A stretch of 64,000 nucleotides of DNA from Caryophanales bacterium UBA743 (lineage in GTDB: Bacteria; Bacillota_I; Bacilli_A; RFN20; CAG-826). The notes below the pieces were generated by a model. It did not search any database, was not told the DNA's origin, and worked only from the letters and a program-made list of their open reading frames with translations. Within the stretch, counting starts at the first letter, position 1. Each line of letters begins with the position of its first letter. A program made the translations under genes and the position numbers. Shown here one piece after another: positions 1-9,384 of the stretch. The stretch lies in NCBI GenBank assembly GCA_002297365.1, contig DBKT01000002.1:86612-150611 (forward strand), given 5' to 3'.

Positions 1-104
1 CCTTCTTCACTAGCGATTGAGTTGGAAGAACTCACCACATCATTCCCACAAGAAGCAAGCAAGCTTAAAGCGCTAATGGACAGGATTAAGAGACTTTTTT
101 TCAT
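1..104 (-). CDS. lipoprotein, 5' end only (runs off the left edge)
   Basis: Reading leftward from an ATG at 104, the first 34 codons are open and give a lipoprotein signal peptide: MKKS start, hydrophobic core LLILSISALSLL, then lipobox LLASC and a Ser-rich linker (VVSSSNS). Signal peptidase II would cleave before the Cys at about residue 18, leaving a surface lipid-anchored protein. The linker matches the style of the other lipoproteins in this window. No strong ribosome-binding site precedes this ATG. A better one (AGGAG, about 166-173) precedes an ATG in another frame that stops after 29 codons. The function lies outside the window. Confidence 0.7.
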   Translation of the reverse strand, partial: MKKSLLILSISALSLLASCGNDVVSSSNSIASEE

Positions 105-351
105 AAAGAATATTGGTTTTCTTAAGAGAAATTGCTGAAGAATTATCCCTTAGAAAATGCATTTTTTTCTCCTTTCATGCGGATAAATTATTCCAGTTTC
201 TTAAAGTGTCAATTGTTTTTTACAAAACTCACTTATTAATTTTTTGTTTCGATAGGAGGTGACGTTTATGGTTTGCATACGAACTAAAAATTGAGCCATT
301 CCATCGGAAAAGAAAAGAACATATGAGATGAAGGTGCTCATAGATGGCGCA

Positions 352-657
352 TTAAAAAGATTCATTATTTATCATCATTTTCAAAAAGAGACTTGGAATT
401 TTAAAAGGCTTTGGATTTATGTGCCCATCTTCGATTTCATCCGCTTCTTGAATCGCTTTCTCCACTTTGGAATTAAGCTTTTGCGATTTGACGACAAAAG
501 GAATTCGCCCTTCAGGAAGAGCGGCTTTAACAAACATATTAAGAGCGACGCCAGCAGCTTAACCTACCCAAGAATAAAAATCCTCAAATGCTTTTTGCCA
601 TTAGAATTAGCTCTTGTAGTTAACGTTCGTTTCCTATTGTTCCCTTTTTGAATGCAT
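352..657 (-). pseudogene. decayed DinJ/RelB-type antitoxin
   Basis: The intact part (537-352) reads MFVKAALPEGRIPF..., which is the C-terminal half of DinJ/RelB antitoxins (N-M-F-V-K-A-A-L, then G-I/R-I-P-F). Reading back in the same frame gives AAGVALN directly before it, then a TAA. Further back come a KAFEDF-like segment with more stops, and NVN near the expected N-terminus (ATG at 657). This is one reading frame with at least four in-frame stops, so it is a dead gene rather than a shorter one. No YafQ/RelE toxin is visible beside it. Family membership is fairly secure from the motif; the decay is seen directly. Confidence 0.7.
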
Positions 658-869
658 TATTTATCATTTGGTCTTAGATTGTATTCAAAAAACACACCAA
701 ACATTGAATTGCACTCAGTATTACTCCATAAGGAAGTAATCCAAAATAAGATTCCTTCATATTTCTTTTTTTCTTATTTGTTTAGAAACACAAATATTCA
801 AAAGAAGAAAGAAGGGTTTTCTAATGTGTTGATAGCCGTTCTTGGCAAATGAGTAAAAACGAACGATTG

Positions 870-1994
870 TTAGATGATTCCTTTTTTAAAACTTTCAAAA
901 CGTTTGATATCGTGCTCGGAGACGGAAGACCTTAACTCATGAAGAATTTCGTTAACTTCTTCTTTATCGATTGCCTCAAATTCCCCTGATTTGATCGCTC
1001 TTCGATAAGCTAATTGTTTTATTTTATGGCAGGAAGAGACGATATCTGCACCACTATATCCGTTTAGTTTGTCGGCCAAGTATCTCGAGTCGAAGTCTTT
1101 TAATTGGACGTTTCTGAATTCTTTTTCGATTAAAAAAGTTCTTGCGTCAAAATCAGGAAGGCCAACATAAATGAGGGTATCGAATCTCCCACCACGCAGC
1201 ATAGCAGAATCGATTGCCCAAGGCCTATTTGTGGCAGCGATAAGCAAAAGCATTTCACAATCTTTTGGTTTCTTAAACCCATCAACTTTCGTGAGGAAGG
1301 TCGCGACAAAACGGGACATTTCCGCATCTGTTGACCCATTGTCATTCTCTCTTTTTGAGGCAATGGAATCAAACTCGTCGAAAAAGATGATGGCTTTTTT
1401 GTTTTTCTCGGCCTCTTCGAATAAAATATCGATTTGTTTCGAGCTTTCGCCCATATATTTTGAAATTAAATCTTGGCAATTGATGGAATAAAACTGGGCA
1501 TCGATTTCTCCAGCAATAGCCCTAGCAATAAAGGTTTTGCCCGTGCCCGGAGGACCATATAAAAGGATTTTTGCTCCCGGCTTAATGTTATAGGATTTTG
1601 CCAATTCTGGATTTTTCAAAGGTTCAATGACGTTATAGAGAATTTCTTCTTTTACATCGATAAGGCCTGCAACATCCTTGAATGTTATTTTGTTTTCTTC
1701 CGTTGTTTTTTCCGCAAGAAAAGTTTTATCTTCCTCATCGCGTTCAGAAGGAACGTTGCTTATCACGTTTTTGCCAAAATCATTTTTTAAAAATTTCAAG
1801 ATTTTATCGGCTAAAGCATGAAATTCCATTTTCACATCATAAGATGCGCTTTGAAGGGAGATTTCATTTGCTAATGATGCCGCTTTGATAAATAACTCTC
1901 TAGAAGAATCAAAATCATTGGCAGCATAAGCCTCTTTCGCTTGCTGATAATAGCTCTTGAACGCTTCGATTTTAGGGGCGTTTGAGTTCGTCAT
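870..1994 (-). CDS. VPS4-like AAA ATPase with N-terminal MIT-like domain
   Basis: The protein has 374 aa. Residues 1-75 form an Ala/Lys-rich helical bundle resembling an MIT domain. Residues ~100-345 are a single AAA module: Walker A GPPGTGKT (147-154), Walker B FFDEFD (204-209), sensor-1 N256, arginine fingers in RGGRFD (267-272). The pore loop SKYMGESSKQ (178-187) closely matches the SKWxGESEK of the VPS4/katanin/spastin clade. The C-terminal helix SSVSEHDIKRFESF also resembles that clade's terminal helix. In that family the ATPase extracts and disassembles ESCRT-III polymers or severs filaments. It is the last gene of a minus-strand run, 32 bp after an ESCRT-III-like gene, which suggests it acts on that protein. 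FtsH is excluded: there are no membrane segments and no HEXXH. The ATPase call is certain; the VPS4-type role is inference. Confidence 0.85.
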   Translation of the reverse strand: MTNSNAPKIEAFKSYYQQAKEAYAANDFDSSRELFIKAASLANEISLQSASYDVKMEFHALADKILKFLKNDFGKNVISNVPSERDEEDKTFLAEKTTEENKITFKDVAGLIDVKEEILYNVIEPLKNPELAKSYNIKPGAKILLYGPPGTGKTFIARAIAGEIDAQFYSINCQDLISKYMGESSKQIDILFEEAEKNKKAIIFFDEFDSIASKRENDNGSTDAEMSRFVATFLTKVDGFKKPKDCEMLLLIAATNRPWAIDSAMLRGGRFDTLIYVGLPDFDARTFLIEKEFRNVQLKDFDSRYLADKLNGYSGADIVSSCHKIKQLAYRRAIKSGEFEAIDKEEVNEILHELRSSVSEHDIKRFESFKKGII

Positions 1995-2026
1995 TGTTAT
2001 TTTAAATCCCGATATCCTAGGGTGCC

Positions 2027-2611
2027 TTACATCGTTTTCTTTTTAGCTTGCTCAATCTCAGCGCTTAGGTCTAATGAAGAATTTGCTGGAGCTTCTTGAT
2101 GGGCAATTCTGCTTCTAGCCGCATCAATCATTGGCTTAATGGAAGCAATCTCTTCTGCCGTTCTAACCTTATTGGCAGGGTTGGTTTTATTCATCATGCT
2201 GCTCATGGCTTTGTTTGAGATTTTGATTTGTCTCATATAACGAGCGACTTTGACGTTAACTTTTTGGATTTTACGAAGGTTGGGCATTTTATTGGAACCA
2301 CTTGCCATATTGCTTAAAGCGTTTACGGCCATTGCCATGTTAACCGCTATGCTGTTGGAAATGCTTATGATGTCAAAGTTCGCCTTTGTTTGTATCAAAG
2401 AGGAAATGACGTCATTGAGTTCGATTAAATTGTTAACCGCAACGTCATATGTGCCAGTATCGCCATTCATTTCCGCTTCTGCAGCTACGTTTGCGTATTC
2501 TTCTCTTTTCTTTTTTAGTTCATTGATTTGATCGGAAAAAATTTGCATTTGCTCTTCTCTAGCCATTTCTTGTTCAATGCGTTTTTCTTCTTTTGTTTTA
2601 AAGAATGCCAT
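2027..2611 (-). CDS. ESCRT-III (Snf7/CHMP)-like helical protein
   Basis: The protein has 194 aa and is all-helical by composition. Residues 1-45 are strongly charged and basic (KTKEEKRIEQE...ELKKKREEY), like ESCRT-III helix 1. Residues ~48-125 carry long amphipathic helices with the spacing seen in CHMP/Did2 proteins: a run of Leu/Ile, then Ala/Met-rich IAVNMAMAVNALSNM, then MPNLRKIQKVNVKVARYM. The tail (~165-194) ends SLDLSAEIEQAKKK, where ESCRT-III proteins carry MIT-binding motifs, although no canonical MIM is evident. ESCRT-III proteins polymerise on membranes and are remodelled by VPS4. Its start overlaps the preceding gene by 14 bp and has AAGGAG upstream, so translation is probably coupled. 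PspA/IM30 is the alternative bacterial member; the short length and Met-rich helices look more CHMP-like. The assignment is by pattern and needs profile confirmation. Confidence 0.65.
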   Translation of the reverse strand: MAFFKTKEEKRIEQEMAREEQMQIFSDQINELKKKREEYANVAAEAEMNGDTGTYDVAVNNLIELNDVISSLIQTKANFDIISISNSIAVNMAMAVNALSNMASGSNKMPNLRKIQKVNVKVARYMRQIKISNKAMSSMMNKTNPANKVRTAEEIASIKPMIDAARSRIAHQEAPANSSLDLSAEIEQAKKKTM

Positions 2612-3605
2612 TTTTATTTGTCTCCTTTTTTATCTCATCTGCAGGATTGTTTTTGTCCATATTTTCAAGGGAATCATGTTCTCTTTTCTTACGCATCAGC
2701 TCCTCTTTATAAACCATGGCGTCGTTACGAATTGTCGTTGTTTTCTTATCCATTCCAAAAACATTAGCATCAATGGTTTTCGTTCTCTCGGCAATTTCAT
2801 TGATATCCTTTTCCATTCTTTTTAGAATGGCAATCGCTTTATCCGGTTCGCTTAAAACTTGTTTTAGCTTTCCAAGATTTAAGAAGACCTTTGCCTTGCT
2901 GAACTCACTGTTGCTAAAGTCGCTTGCGGAAAGGACGCTTTTTGCGTTGGTATAAATAAGATCTAAGAGATTGGAACAAGCGTCATAGTTGCTTTTTCTA
3001 ACGTTCAAGAAATCTATTTTGCTATGAATTTCCGTGACTTTGCGGTAAAGGTCATTAAGCTTACGTTCGTTATCTTCTTTGAGAATAAGAGAATCAACCT
3101 CAGCGGAGCCTTTTTCAAGCAAGGCAATATCCTTTTCGAGGTTTTTTTCGTTTTCGATGAATTGATTTTTGATATTCTCCAGTTCATCAAGCCTTGCCAA
3201 AAGCCTTCTTTTTGACCATTTTGTTTTCTCCGTTTTAAATTCTTCTGGGTTAAATTCAACGTTCCCGTTTAAGACGTCGGTCCAAGATTTTATGGTGTAA
3301 ATCAACTCATCAGAGGACTCCTCCACTTCCGATATCAGTTCCTGATTGAATTTCTTTTCAAGATTTTTTAAGGATTCATCCGCTTTTTCTGCAATGCCAC
3401 CCACATTTTCTTTTCCTGTACCCAAGGTGCTAACGAAATGATTCAGTGTATCTCTTAATGACGTAACAATTGGCCTGAGGCTTTCTTTATCCAAATTGGT
3501 GTTGATTTTCCCTTTCTCCACTTTATAAAGCAAAGAATTGAAACTTTTTGTGAAGCTCTCTTTTAATTTGTTGTTGTTTGATAATGAAGGAACATACTTT
3601 GCCAT
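2598..3605 (-). CDS. coiled-coil protein of the ESCRT-like cluster
   Basis: The protein has 335 aa, is highly charged, and shows no signal peptide or membrane segment. Two helical halves are visible. Residues 1-125 start with a short basic region and end in an acidic stretch. Residues ~128-300 begin with a basic helix (KWSKRRLLARLDELENIKNQF) followed by long heptad-like helices and a tail. That order (basic helix, long hairpin, mobile tail) resembles an ESCRT-III core, so this may be a second filament subunit, but I do not recognise a family. It starts 12 bp after the SPFH gene with GGGAGAAG as ribosome-binding site, and its end overlaps the next gene. It is clearly part of one operon with them. 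Confidence 0.7.
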   Translation of the reverse strand: MAKYVPSLSNNNKLKESFTKSFNSLLYKVEKGKINTNLDKESLRPIVTSLRDTLNHFVSTLGTGKENVGGIAEKADESLKNLEKKFNQELISEVEESSDELIYTIKSWTDVLNGNVEFNPEEFKTEKTKWSKRRLLARLDELENIKNQFIENEKNLEKDIALLEKGSAEVDSLILKEDNERKLNDLYRKVTEIHSKIDFLNVRKSNYDACSNLLDLIYTNAKSVLSASDFSNSEFSKAKVFLNLGKLKQVLSEPDKAIAILKRMEKDINEIAERTKTIDANVFGMDKKTTTIRNDAMVYKEELMRKKREHDSLENMDKNNPADEIKKETNKNGIL

Positions 3606-3617
3606 ATTCTTCTCCCA

Positions 3618-5204
3618 CTAATCTCTTGTATATAATCCGAGTTTCCTATAGGAATCTAACACGTATCCTAAGAATTCTTTTTTAGTCATTTTCATGATTG
3701 CCAAAGTCTTATCAAGATAACGGTTGTTTTCTTCCGATCGATGTCTCAATTTATTGATTAAGGCCCAATCTTTTGCGGCTCGGCAAGCATCATTGGTATC
3801 AAGACCCGCTTTAATAAATCGGATTTCTAGAGGCATCTCGACATAATTGCCCTTCAATGCGGGATATTTTAGGTATTTGCACTTAAAGCTATCTTTAAAT
3901 AAAGGTTGCCCACCATAGGTGATGTCCTTACTCAATTCGTTGAATTCCTCTTCTGACATGTAAAAGTTTTTGCCTTTGTGGGGAACCTTGAATTTATCAA
4001 TGAGATTCTCTTCAACGTTGGAATAAAGAAGGCCTGCAACACAAGCGTAATCGTCATCCGTTTCAGCCTTTTCTAAAAGTAAATCTGTTGTGAGTTTTAA
4101 TTTTTTTATACATTCTTCTTTCGCCGTTTCGTACAAAGGCAAATCATTTTGTATTTTTTCATCCCTGTCGTTTTCGAGAATGGAACGGATGGCGGATAAG
4201 GAAGAATCTAATTTATTACTCAATTTTTTATCCAATTCTTCAATCATCTTGGCCGCTTTGATAGAAGGGTCCGAATCTTTTTTTGATTGAGCGATTTGTC
4301 TCTTTAAATCATTTAATTGGAAAGAAAGTTCTTTGATTGCAGTTTCATTTCCATTAGAACTCACGTTTTCTATAGACTCATTCATTTCGTTTCGAAGATG
4401 GTCGATTTCATTCAAAATGGCGTCTTTATCTTGGTTTTTAACAATCTTAGCGACTTCATTTTTAAGCGCTTGAATTTCATCGATCAAGGAATTGTGATTT
4501 GAATCGTTAACACCGTCTTCATCTGAAACTAGGACGTTCTTTCCCGTCCCATTGATGCGATTTCTAATGAGTTCCATATCCTCATCGTTGATGTGAATGG
4601 AATCTAAAGTGAGGATTTTAAGCTCTAGCCCCATTTCAGCAAAGATGTTTTCTTTTTGAATCTTTGCGGTCATCATCTCCCGAATCTCAGCGATTTTGGA
4701 ATTGATTTCGAAAGCGGAGACCATCGTATCTGCAAAATACCCACTCAAAACAGGTTTTCCGATGGTTTTGATGATTTCTTTTGTTTTATCAGCGATGGCG
4801 TCCATATCAATATTTTTATCAGAACCAAACGTCTTAATAAGCAAAGAAACATCTTTCATTCTCAAAAGATATTTTCCGCTTGCACCAACTCGGTATGTTT
4901 CGGAAAGCTTCTCGTTCTTCACGTTAATATCGCCAAAGCCCCAAGGAATATAGGGCATGTCGTTTTTACGAACAAAGGCTAGTTTAACCGTTCTATTCTT
5001 ATATTCCTTTCCGACATACTTAAGAATATCAAGCTTATTGCAGGCTTCTAATCTTGCCAATGGTTTTTCGTCGATGTACAAAATTCCGTAATATTCGGAA
5101 GGAACGTTAACGGTAACGCCCTTGTTTAACTCAACAGAGTCAGAAAACTCAATAACAACGTCGTCTCTTTTAATAATGGGTTTTAATTCGTTTTTTTGTT
5201 TCAT
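3618..5204 (-). CDS. SPFH (band 7-like) domain protein, YdjI type
   Basis: The protein has 528 aa. Residues ~15-220 match the SPFH branch typified by Bacillus YdjI (annotated as virion core protein): an early beta domain, then PWGFGDINV, a tract like GASGKYLLRMKDVSLLIKTF, and the conserved helix with MVSAFEINSKIAEI. Residues ~235-345 are coiled coil (repeated LNEIDHLRNEM-like heptads). Residues ~360-528 form a helical domain I do not recognise. There is no membrane anchor; SPFH proteins usually bind membranes or membrane partners and scaffold microdomains. The gene directly upstream encodes a three-helix membrane protein that could tether it. In B. subtilis a YdjI-type protein acts with the ESCRT-III homologue PspA, which parallels this cluster. 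GAAGGA precedes the ATG. Confidence 0.75.
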   Translation of the reverse strand: MKQKNELKPIIKRDDVVIEFSDSVELNKGVTVNVPSEYYGILYIDEKPLARLEACNKLDILKYVGKEYKNRTVKLAFVRKNDMPYIPWGFGDINVKNEKLSETYRVGASGKYLLRMKDVSLLIKTFGSDKNIDMDAIADKTKEIIKTIGKPVLSGYFADTMVSAFEINSKIAEIREMMTAKIQKENIFAEMGLELKILTLDSIHINDEDMELIRNRINGTGKNVLVSDEDGVNDSNHNSLIDEIQALKNEVAKIVKNQDKDAILNEIDHLRNEMNESIENVSSNGNETAIKELSFQLNDLKRQIAQSKKDSDPSIKAAKMIEELDKKLSNKLDSSLSAIRSILENDRDEKIQNDLPLYETAKEECIKKLKLTTDLLLEKAETDDDYACVAGLLYSNVEENLIDKFKVPHKGKNFYMSEEEFNELSKDITYGGQPLFKDSFKCKYLKYPALKGNYVEMPLEIRFIKAGLDTNDACRAAKDWALINKLRHRSEENNRYLDKTLAIMKMTKKEFLGYVLDSYRKLGLYTRD

Positions 5205-5288
5205 AATGCTTTCCTTCCTTTTTTGGTCGTGATTTCATGTGCCTTCGCCTTCATAACTAGCCAAGCTTTTATCCGTCACGACGACAAA

Positions 5289-5789
5289 TCAATTTGTCTT
5301 TTGACCTATGTTTTCTGCTTCGTTATTAAGCTTGTTTTTATTCCTGGATTCAGCGGCATACGGGGAATGTTCCCATTGCTCTAGGATTTTTTCCTGTTCC
5401 AAATTTATTTTATGGATTTCTTCCTCAATTTCTAATTTCGCATTTTTCGATTCCATTATCGGCCGGTAGATTTTATGGACGATTTCTGGCACAGCTAAAA
5501 TAGCCCCCTTAACAAATCCATAAAACGTTACGCCAAAAACCGTTACGCCACCAAAAAGAACGAAAATTATGTAGAGCTCCGGTGAATCGGAAAAGCCGCC
5601 AAGAAACAACAAACACATCCCAGCAATCAAAAGCGACAGGATAATCAGACTGCCAATAATTAGAGTTAATCCGATCCATAAATCATCGATATGAAGGCGT
5701 TCCCTTTCTACGTACCATAAGAACCAAACGAGAGCGAGCAAAAACACTCCCCCTACATATAAAAATTCTCCAATTGTAAAAGCGTCCAT
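5289..5789 (-). CDS. small membrane protein of the SPFH/ESCRT cluster
   Basis: The protein has 166 aa with three strongly hydrophobic segments at about residues 8-26, 36-62 and 72-98. A charged, Glu/Lys-rich cytoplasmic tail follows (~105-166) with coiled-coil character (LEIEEEIHKINLEQEKILEQWEH). No family is recognised. Its position, 84 bp before the SPFH gene on the same strand, suggests it is a membrane anchor or sensor for the SPFH and ESCRT-like proteins, analogous to the small membrane proteins beside PspA homologues. That role is inference from context. CGGAGAG lies upstream of the ATG. Confidence 0.7.
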   Translation of the reverse strand: MDAFTIGEFLYVGGVFLLALVWFLWYVERERLHIDDLWIGLTLIIGSLIILSLLIAGMCLLFLGGFSDSPELYIIFVLFGGVTVFGVTFYGFVKGAILAVPEIVHKIYRPIMESKNAKLEIEEEIHKINLEQEKILEQWEHSPYAAESRNKNKLNNEAENIGQKTN

Positions 5790-6068
5790 AAAAATTTAAT
5801 CTCTCCGCTCTTTTATAATTTTTTGTCCAAATTGCCATTTATGTGTTCATAAATCATAATATTTTCTCCTTTTAAGAAAGTTATTTATTGAAGCGATAAG
5901 AAAGCTAAATTGTGTTTATTAGAGTCTTTCAAATGGGAGAATGATACCGTTTGTTCTTCGTCCCACGGAAGTTCTTCTAGGTATCGGTCCTAAGCTATAG
6001 CTTCTAAATTGAAATACCGTTTTTGCTGTTCTTTATCTTTTTGCATTCCTCGTTTTCATTTTGCTAAA

Positions 6069-9000
6069 TCATTTATTTGAAAAACGTTTTCCCATTAATT
6101 TCTTTAGTTTTTCATCTCTTTGCGTTTCTAAATAGTTATATTTTCTTTGAAGCGCCTCAAGAAGACTCCATTTCGATACCACATATTCATCATCCGCCTG
6201 CATGATTTGAGAGAATTTTGGAATGGTTGAGAGAAGCGTGGGGGATTTTATGATGTCTTCCTCGCAAGAAACGCCTAGTTCGTTCATAATGGATGTGGCT
6301 AAAGGCTCATATTTTCGCCGTTTTTTTAATTCTAACCATTTTGCGCAAAGTTCGTTTAATCTATCCTGATCCTTGGGCGTTCCAGCACGATACGCCAGGA
6401 TATAATTCTTCGTTTCTGTAAAGTCGTAATCACAGTTCTCGAGTTCTTTATTGTTACTGCATTCTGCTTCGCATAGTACCAACCCCCATAGCGCTTGAAA
6501 ATCATCGTTTTTTTCAAGCAACATTTGATTGAGGTATTTATTTGCAAGCTCAAATTTTTTAAGAAGCAGCAAAGTTGAAGATATCGCCCACAATTTCCTT
6601 CTCATCAACATTCTTTTCTCTTGTGGTATATAACGAATAACATTCAAATAGGCATTATCAGCAATATCCGCCGAAACAGTCCCTTCGCGAAGGGCCGTTA
6701 AAATTTCACCCGAAAATTTGTTAATTAGCTCATCGAATTTCATGTTGGTTTCCGCTTTCGACCCAACGCTCAGAGAAAATTTAAGAAGAGTCTCAAGATC
6801 TTGAATTGCCAAACCGTCCCTATCCGCCAATTTAGCAACGAAAGAAACAATTTCATCGCCAGGATTTTCGATATCGGCAAACAAAACGCCGTATAGAGCA
6901 TGTAAGTTTGCGTTGTCTATATCGATTACTTTTCTATAATGTTTTATTGCAATATCCCACCAGCTTTTATTTCGAGAAAGATCGGCAACCTTCAATGCAT
7001 AGTCGATATAGTTATCTACTGCATCCGAATCATAGCTTGCGAGTATATAATCGGTCACTTTTTCGAATCCTTGACGTGAAAGATAACTAGAATTGCGTAA
7101 GACAGAATCGGACAATTTTGATAAAGCGTTTTTTCTTTCCGTAAAAGAGTATTTAAGTAGTTCCAGCAAAGAAAGTGCGGATTTTTCCGTCTCTTTCTCA
7201 AAGTCCATTCTTTCAAGATAAGCAGAAACAAAAAAATCTATGTCAGAATCGGCGTCTTTAGAAGATGAATGGGTTACTATGTACTCAATATCTTCTATCT
7301 TTAAAACATTTATCTTGCTTTTTAGTTCTTCGAGGTTTCGTGAATGAGTTTGGATATAAAGCCTATTTATCATTGCGTCATTGTTATTTTCATCCAACTC
7401 AAAAATTTTGTTGTTGCATGTTTCCGCAATGGAAAAACTGCTTTCTTTTATGGCGCTTTTCACAATATTTGCGCATTCCTTTATATAGGAAACTACTTTA
7501 TTTCGATCAATTGTATTCAAATATGCGTCGATTGCACTTTTTGAATTCGGATCGTGAGCTTCAATAAAAAATGGAATGGCGTGTCTTAAGATTTTTATCG
7601 CTTTCGTTCTTTGTGGAATATTGTATTCGACAACAGCATTAAAAAACATAATGGCCTCGTGAGTTTCCATATCAGCACAACATTGCTCGCAAGACAAAGT
7701 AAACAAATTTGCTGCTTTTTCCGCTTCTTCCTCGCTCGCACAAGACATGAGCTTATGATATAAAGGCATCTCTTCTTTTGGGAATTTCTCAGCGTTTTTT
7801 ATGAATTCTTCGTCGTTTTTTGCTAAAATCGTCAACAAAATTTTGCCATATAAGGCGGTCGCATTATCGCCAGTGGACAAAACATCATCAAACTCATGGA
7901 GGGCGAAGTTAAAATTGCCTTTTTCAAGTGACATAAACGCGCCTTCAAGAATTTTCCGTGTGCCAGCATCAAAATAATCGGCCTTATTTCCTCCAAACTC
8001 TTTTATTTCAAGCTTGCCCGCAATTTTTGTTTGTTTTTTAGAGATTATTTGCCTTCCCAAAGAAACCGTTTTGATAGATTCTATATCAACTTTTTTCTTT
8101 TTGATTCTTTCGCCCTTTTGTATGCTGATTCTTTCAATGCCGTTATTAACCTTACCTATACGAGCGCTTATCGCTTTATACAATTCATCAAGATAATAGG
8201 CGGAAGAACAATCCACGCCTTCGATTTCAGCTATCTGCGTTGGAAGATCCTTAGGGGGTTTCTTCTCAAATACGTAGAAGAGGCTATTGTTCACTTTGTT
8301 TAAACGGGAAGATTTCATGTTTTTGCAATTGTTCATGAAATATAAATATCTCGTCCATTCATCACGAACCCAACCATCCGTTACAAAGGATTTCTTAGTG
8401 CCAATTAGGATCATTGCTCGGCAAGAAGCGAGTGCGGCAAAAATCTTAGGTTCATATTTTTCACCAAGAACATTCCCTTTTCCGATACTTTCGGGACTAA
8501 AAAACACCTTATATCCTTTAGAGGTAAAATAGTTGTATATTTCTAGGCCTTTTTCCTGGTCAAAGGTTTTCACAACATTGGCCCTTCCCTCGCTATCGAT
8601 GACTTCTTCCGTTGCTTTAAAACTGATAAATATATCCGTATCCGCTTCCTTGCTTATCTTTTCGCAAAGTTCCATTCTTATTGCTTCGATAAGCTCACCA
8701 TAATGTTGATACTTTGAACCGTATTTTCCTTGAACGGCCAAATTGTAATTTTCATCGTCAAAAACGCTGTCCCGTTTAAAAACTCTTTCGCTATAAAAGA
8801 CTGGCTTTCTTTCGTTTGTTTTTGGATCATCTACAAAATGTATTTTGTTTTTTGCGAGGAACAGAAGCCAATTTAATACCGGTTCTTTCTCTCCAATTCT
8901 TACAAGTGCATCTCTACAATAGTTCTCTGCTGTCTCGAATTGTGAGGCGTTTAAGAATGACATGATGGTATTGACGTCATTAAAAGCGGATTCGTTTTCG

Positions 9001-9098
9001 AAAGTTGTTCCACAACTAGCGCACTTCAATCTTCCGTTTCCTATATCATTCATTAAATTGCTGCCACAAACGGAGCATATGATTTCTTTGTAACCCAT
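6069..9098 (-). CDS. zinc-ribbon/TIR/TPR protein
   Basis: The protein has 1009 aa. A zinc ribbon at the N-terminus has CxxC pairs at 8/11 and 26/29. A TIR domain spans ~153-265: it opens TDIFISFKAT, has the G-Y-K-V-F-F strand (195-200), and carries GEKYEPKIF, in which E216 sits where the catalytic Glu of NADase TIRs such as SARM1 lies. WVRDEW (243-248) closes the domain. Residues ~300-1000 are helical repeats of TPR type, without signal peptide or membrane segment. TIR proteins of this kind either consume NAD+ or assemble signalling complexes, often in anti-phage defence; the TPR array would be the sensing part. It precedes the membrane/SPFH/ESCRT-like genes on the same strand (279-bp gap). 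No good ribosome-binding site is seen before the ATG. TIR and zinc ribbon are directly visible; defence is inference. Confidence 0.85.
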   Translation of the reverse strand: MGYKEIICSVCGSNLMNDIGNGRLKCASCGTTFENESAFNDVNTIMSFLNASQFETAENYCRDALVRIGEKEPVLNWLLFLAKNKIHFVDDPKTNERKPVFYSERVFKRDSVFDDENYNLAVQGKYGSKYQHYGELIEAIRMELCEKISKEADTDIFISFKATEEVIDSEGRANVVKTFDQEKGLEIYNYFTSKGYKVFFSPESIGKGNVLGEKYEPKIFAALASCRAMILIGTKKSFVTDGWVRDEWTRYLYFMNNCKNMKSSRLNKVNNSLFYVFEKKPPKDLPTQIAEIEGVDCSSAYYLDELYKAISARIGKVNNGIERISIQKGERIKKKKVDIESIKTVSLGRQIISKKQTKIAGKLEIKEFGGNKADYFDAGTRKILEGAFMSLEKGNFNFALHEFDDVLSTGDNATALYGKILLTILAKNDEEFIKNAEKFPKEEMPLYHKLMSCASEEEAEKAANLFTLSCEQCCADMETHEAIMFFNAVVEYNIPQRTKAIKILRHAIPFFIEAHDPNSKSAIDAYLNTIDRNKVVSYIKECANIVKSAIKESSFSIAETCNNKIFELDENNNDAMINRLYIQTHSRNLEELKSKINVLKIEDIEYIVTHSSSKDADSDIDFFVSAYLERMDFEKETEKSALSLLELLKYSFTERKNALSKLSDSVLRNSSYLSRQGFEKVTDYILASYDSDAVDNYIDYALKVADLSRNKSWWDIAIKHYRKVIDIDNANLHALYGVLFADIENPGDEIVSFVAKLADRDGLAIQDLETLLKFSLSVGSKAETNMKFDELINKFSGEILTALREGTVSADIADNAYLNVIRYIPQEKRMLMRRKLWAISSTLLLLKKFELANKYLNQMLLEKNDDFQALWGLVLCEAECSNNKELENCDYDFTETKNYILAYRAGTPKDQDRLNELCAKWLELKKRRKYEPLATSIMNELGVSCEEDIIKSPTLLSTIPKFSQIMQADDEYVVSKWSLLEALQRKYNYLETQRDEKLKKLMGKRFSNK

Positions 9099-9239
9099 AT
9101 AACGTTTTTTATGATTTACTTATAGAACTGCATTTTTAATGTTTTCAGTCTAATAGACATTTCTCTCGAAATTGAATATTCCTTTTGACCATCTAAGAAC
9201 AAAATTGCTCATCCTATACGTATTTTTACTACTTTTGCG

Positions 9240-9257
9240 TATCGTTTTTTGATTATC
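9240..9257 (-). promoter_or_regulatory. shared upstream element, copy 1
   Basis: TATCGTTTTTTGATTATC (plus-strand reading) lies about 140 bp upstream of the TIR gene start at 9098. It matches 16230-16247, upstream of the second TIR gene, at 17 of 18 positions. The two flanks differ, so this looks like a conserved regulatory site rather than a recent duplication. No protein is assigned to it. Confidence 0.45.
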
Positions 9258-9384
9258 ATCCTATATCTGATGAATTCTCCAAGACAGGCGAATCAGCCCA
9301 AAGAAAAACATTATGAAAACGAACGAAAATGAGGTTAAAAATTAGTATCTACAAAATGAATCATGTTTTTATGCCTGCTCAAGG

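Noticed and set aside
268..294. Plus-strand 8-codon frame after a strong AGGAGGTGA site
   Set aside because: The ribosome-binding site is perfect, but the frame stops after MVCIRTKN and no downstream gene follows. It may be a leader peptide or the start of a lost gene; nothing supports either.
328..651. 107-aa plus-strand open frame
   Set aside because: It lies opposite the recognisable antitoxin remnant on the minus strand, has no ribosome-binding site and no family resemblance.
870..1994. VPS4-like gene as FtsH
   Set aside because: FtsH has two N-terminal membrane helices and a C-terminal zinc protease HEXXH motif; none is present here.
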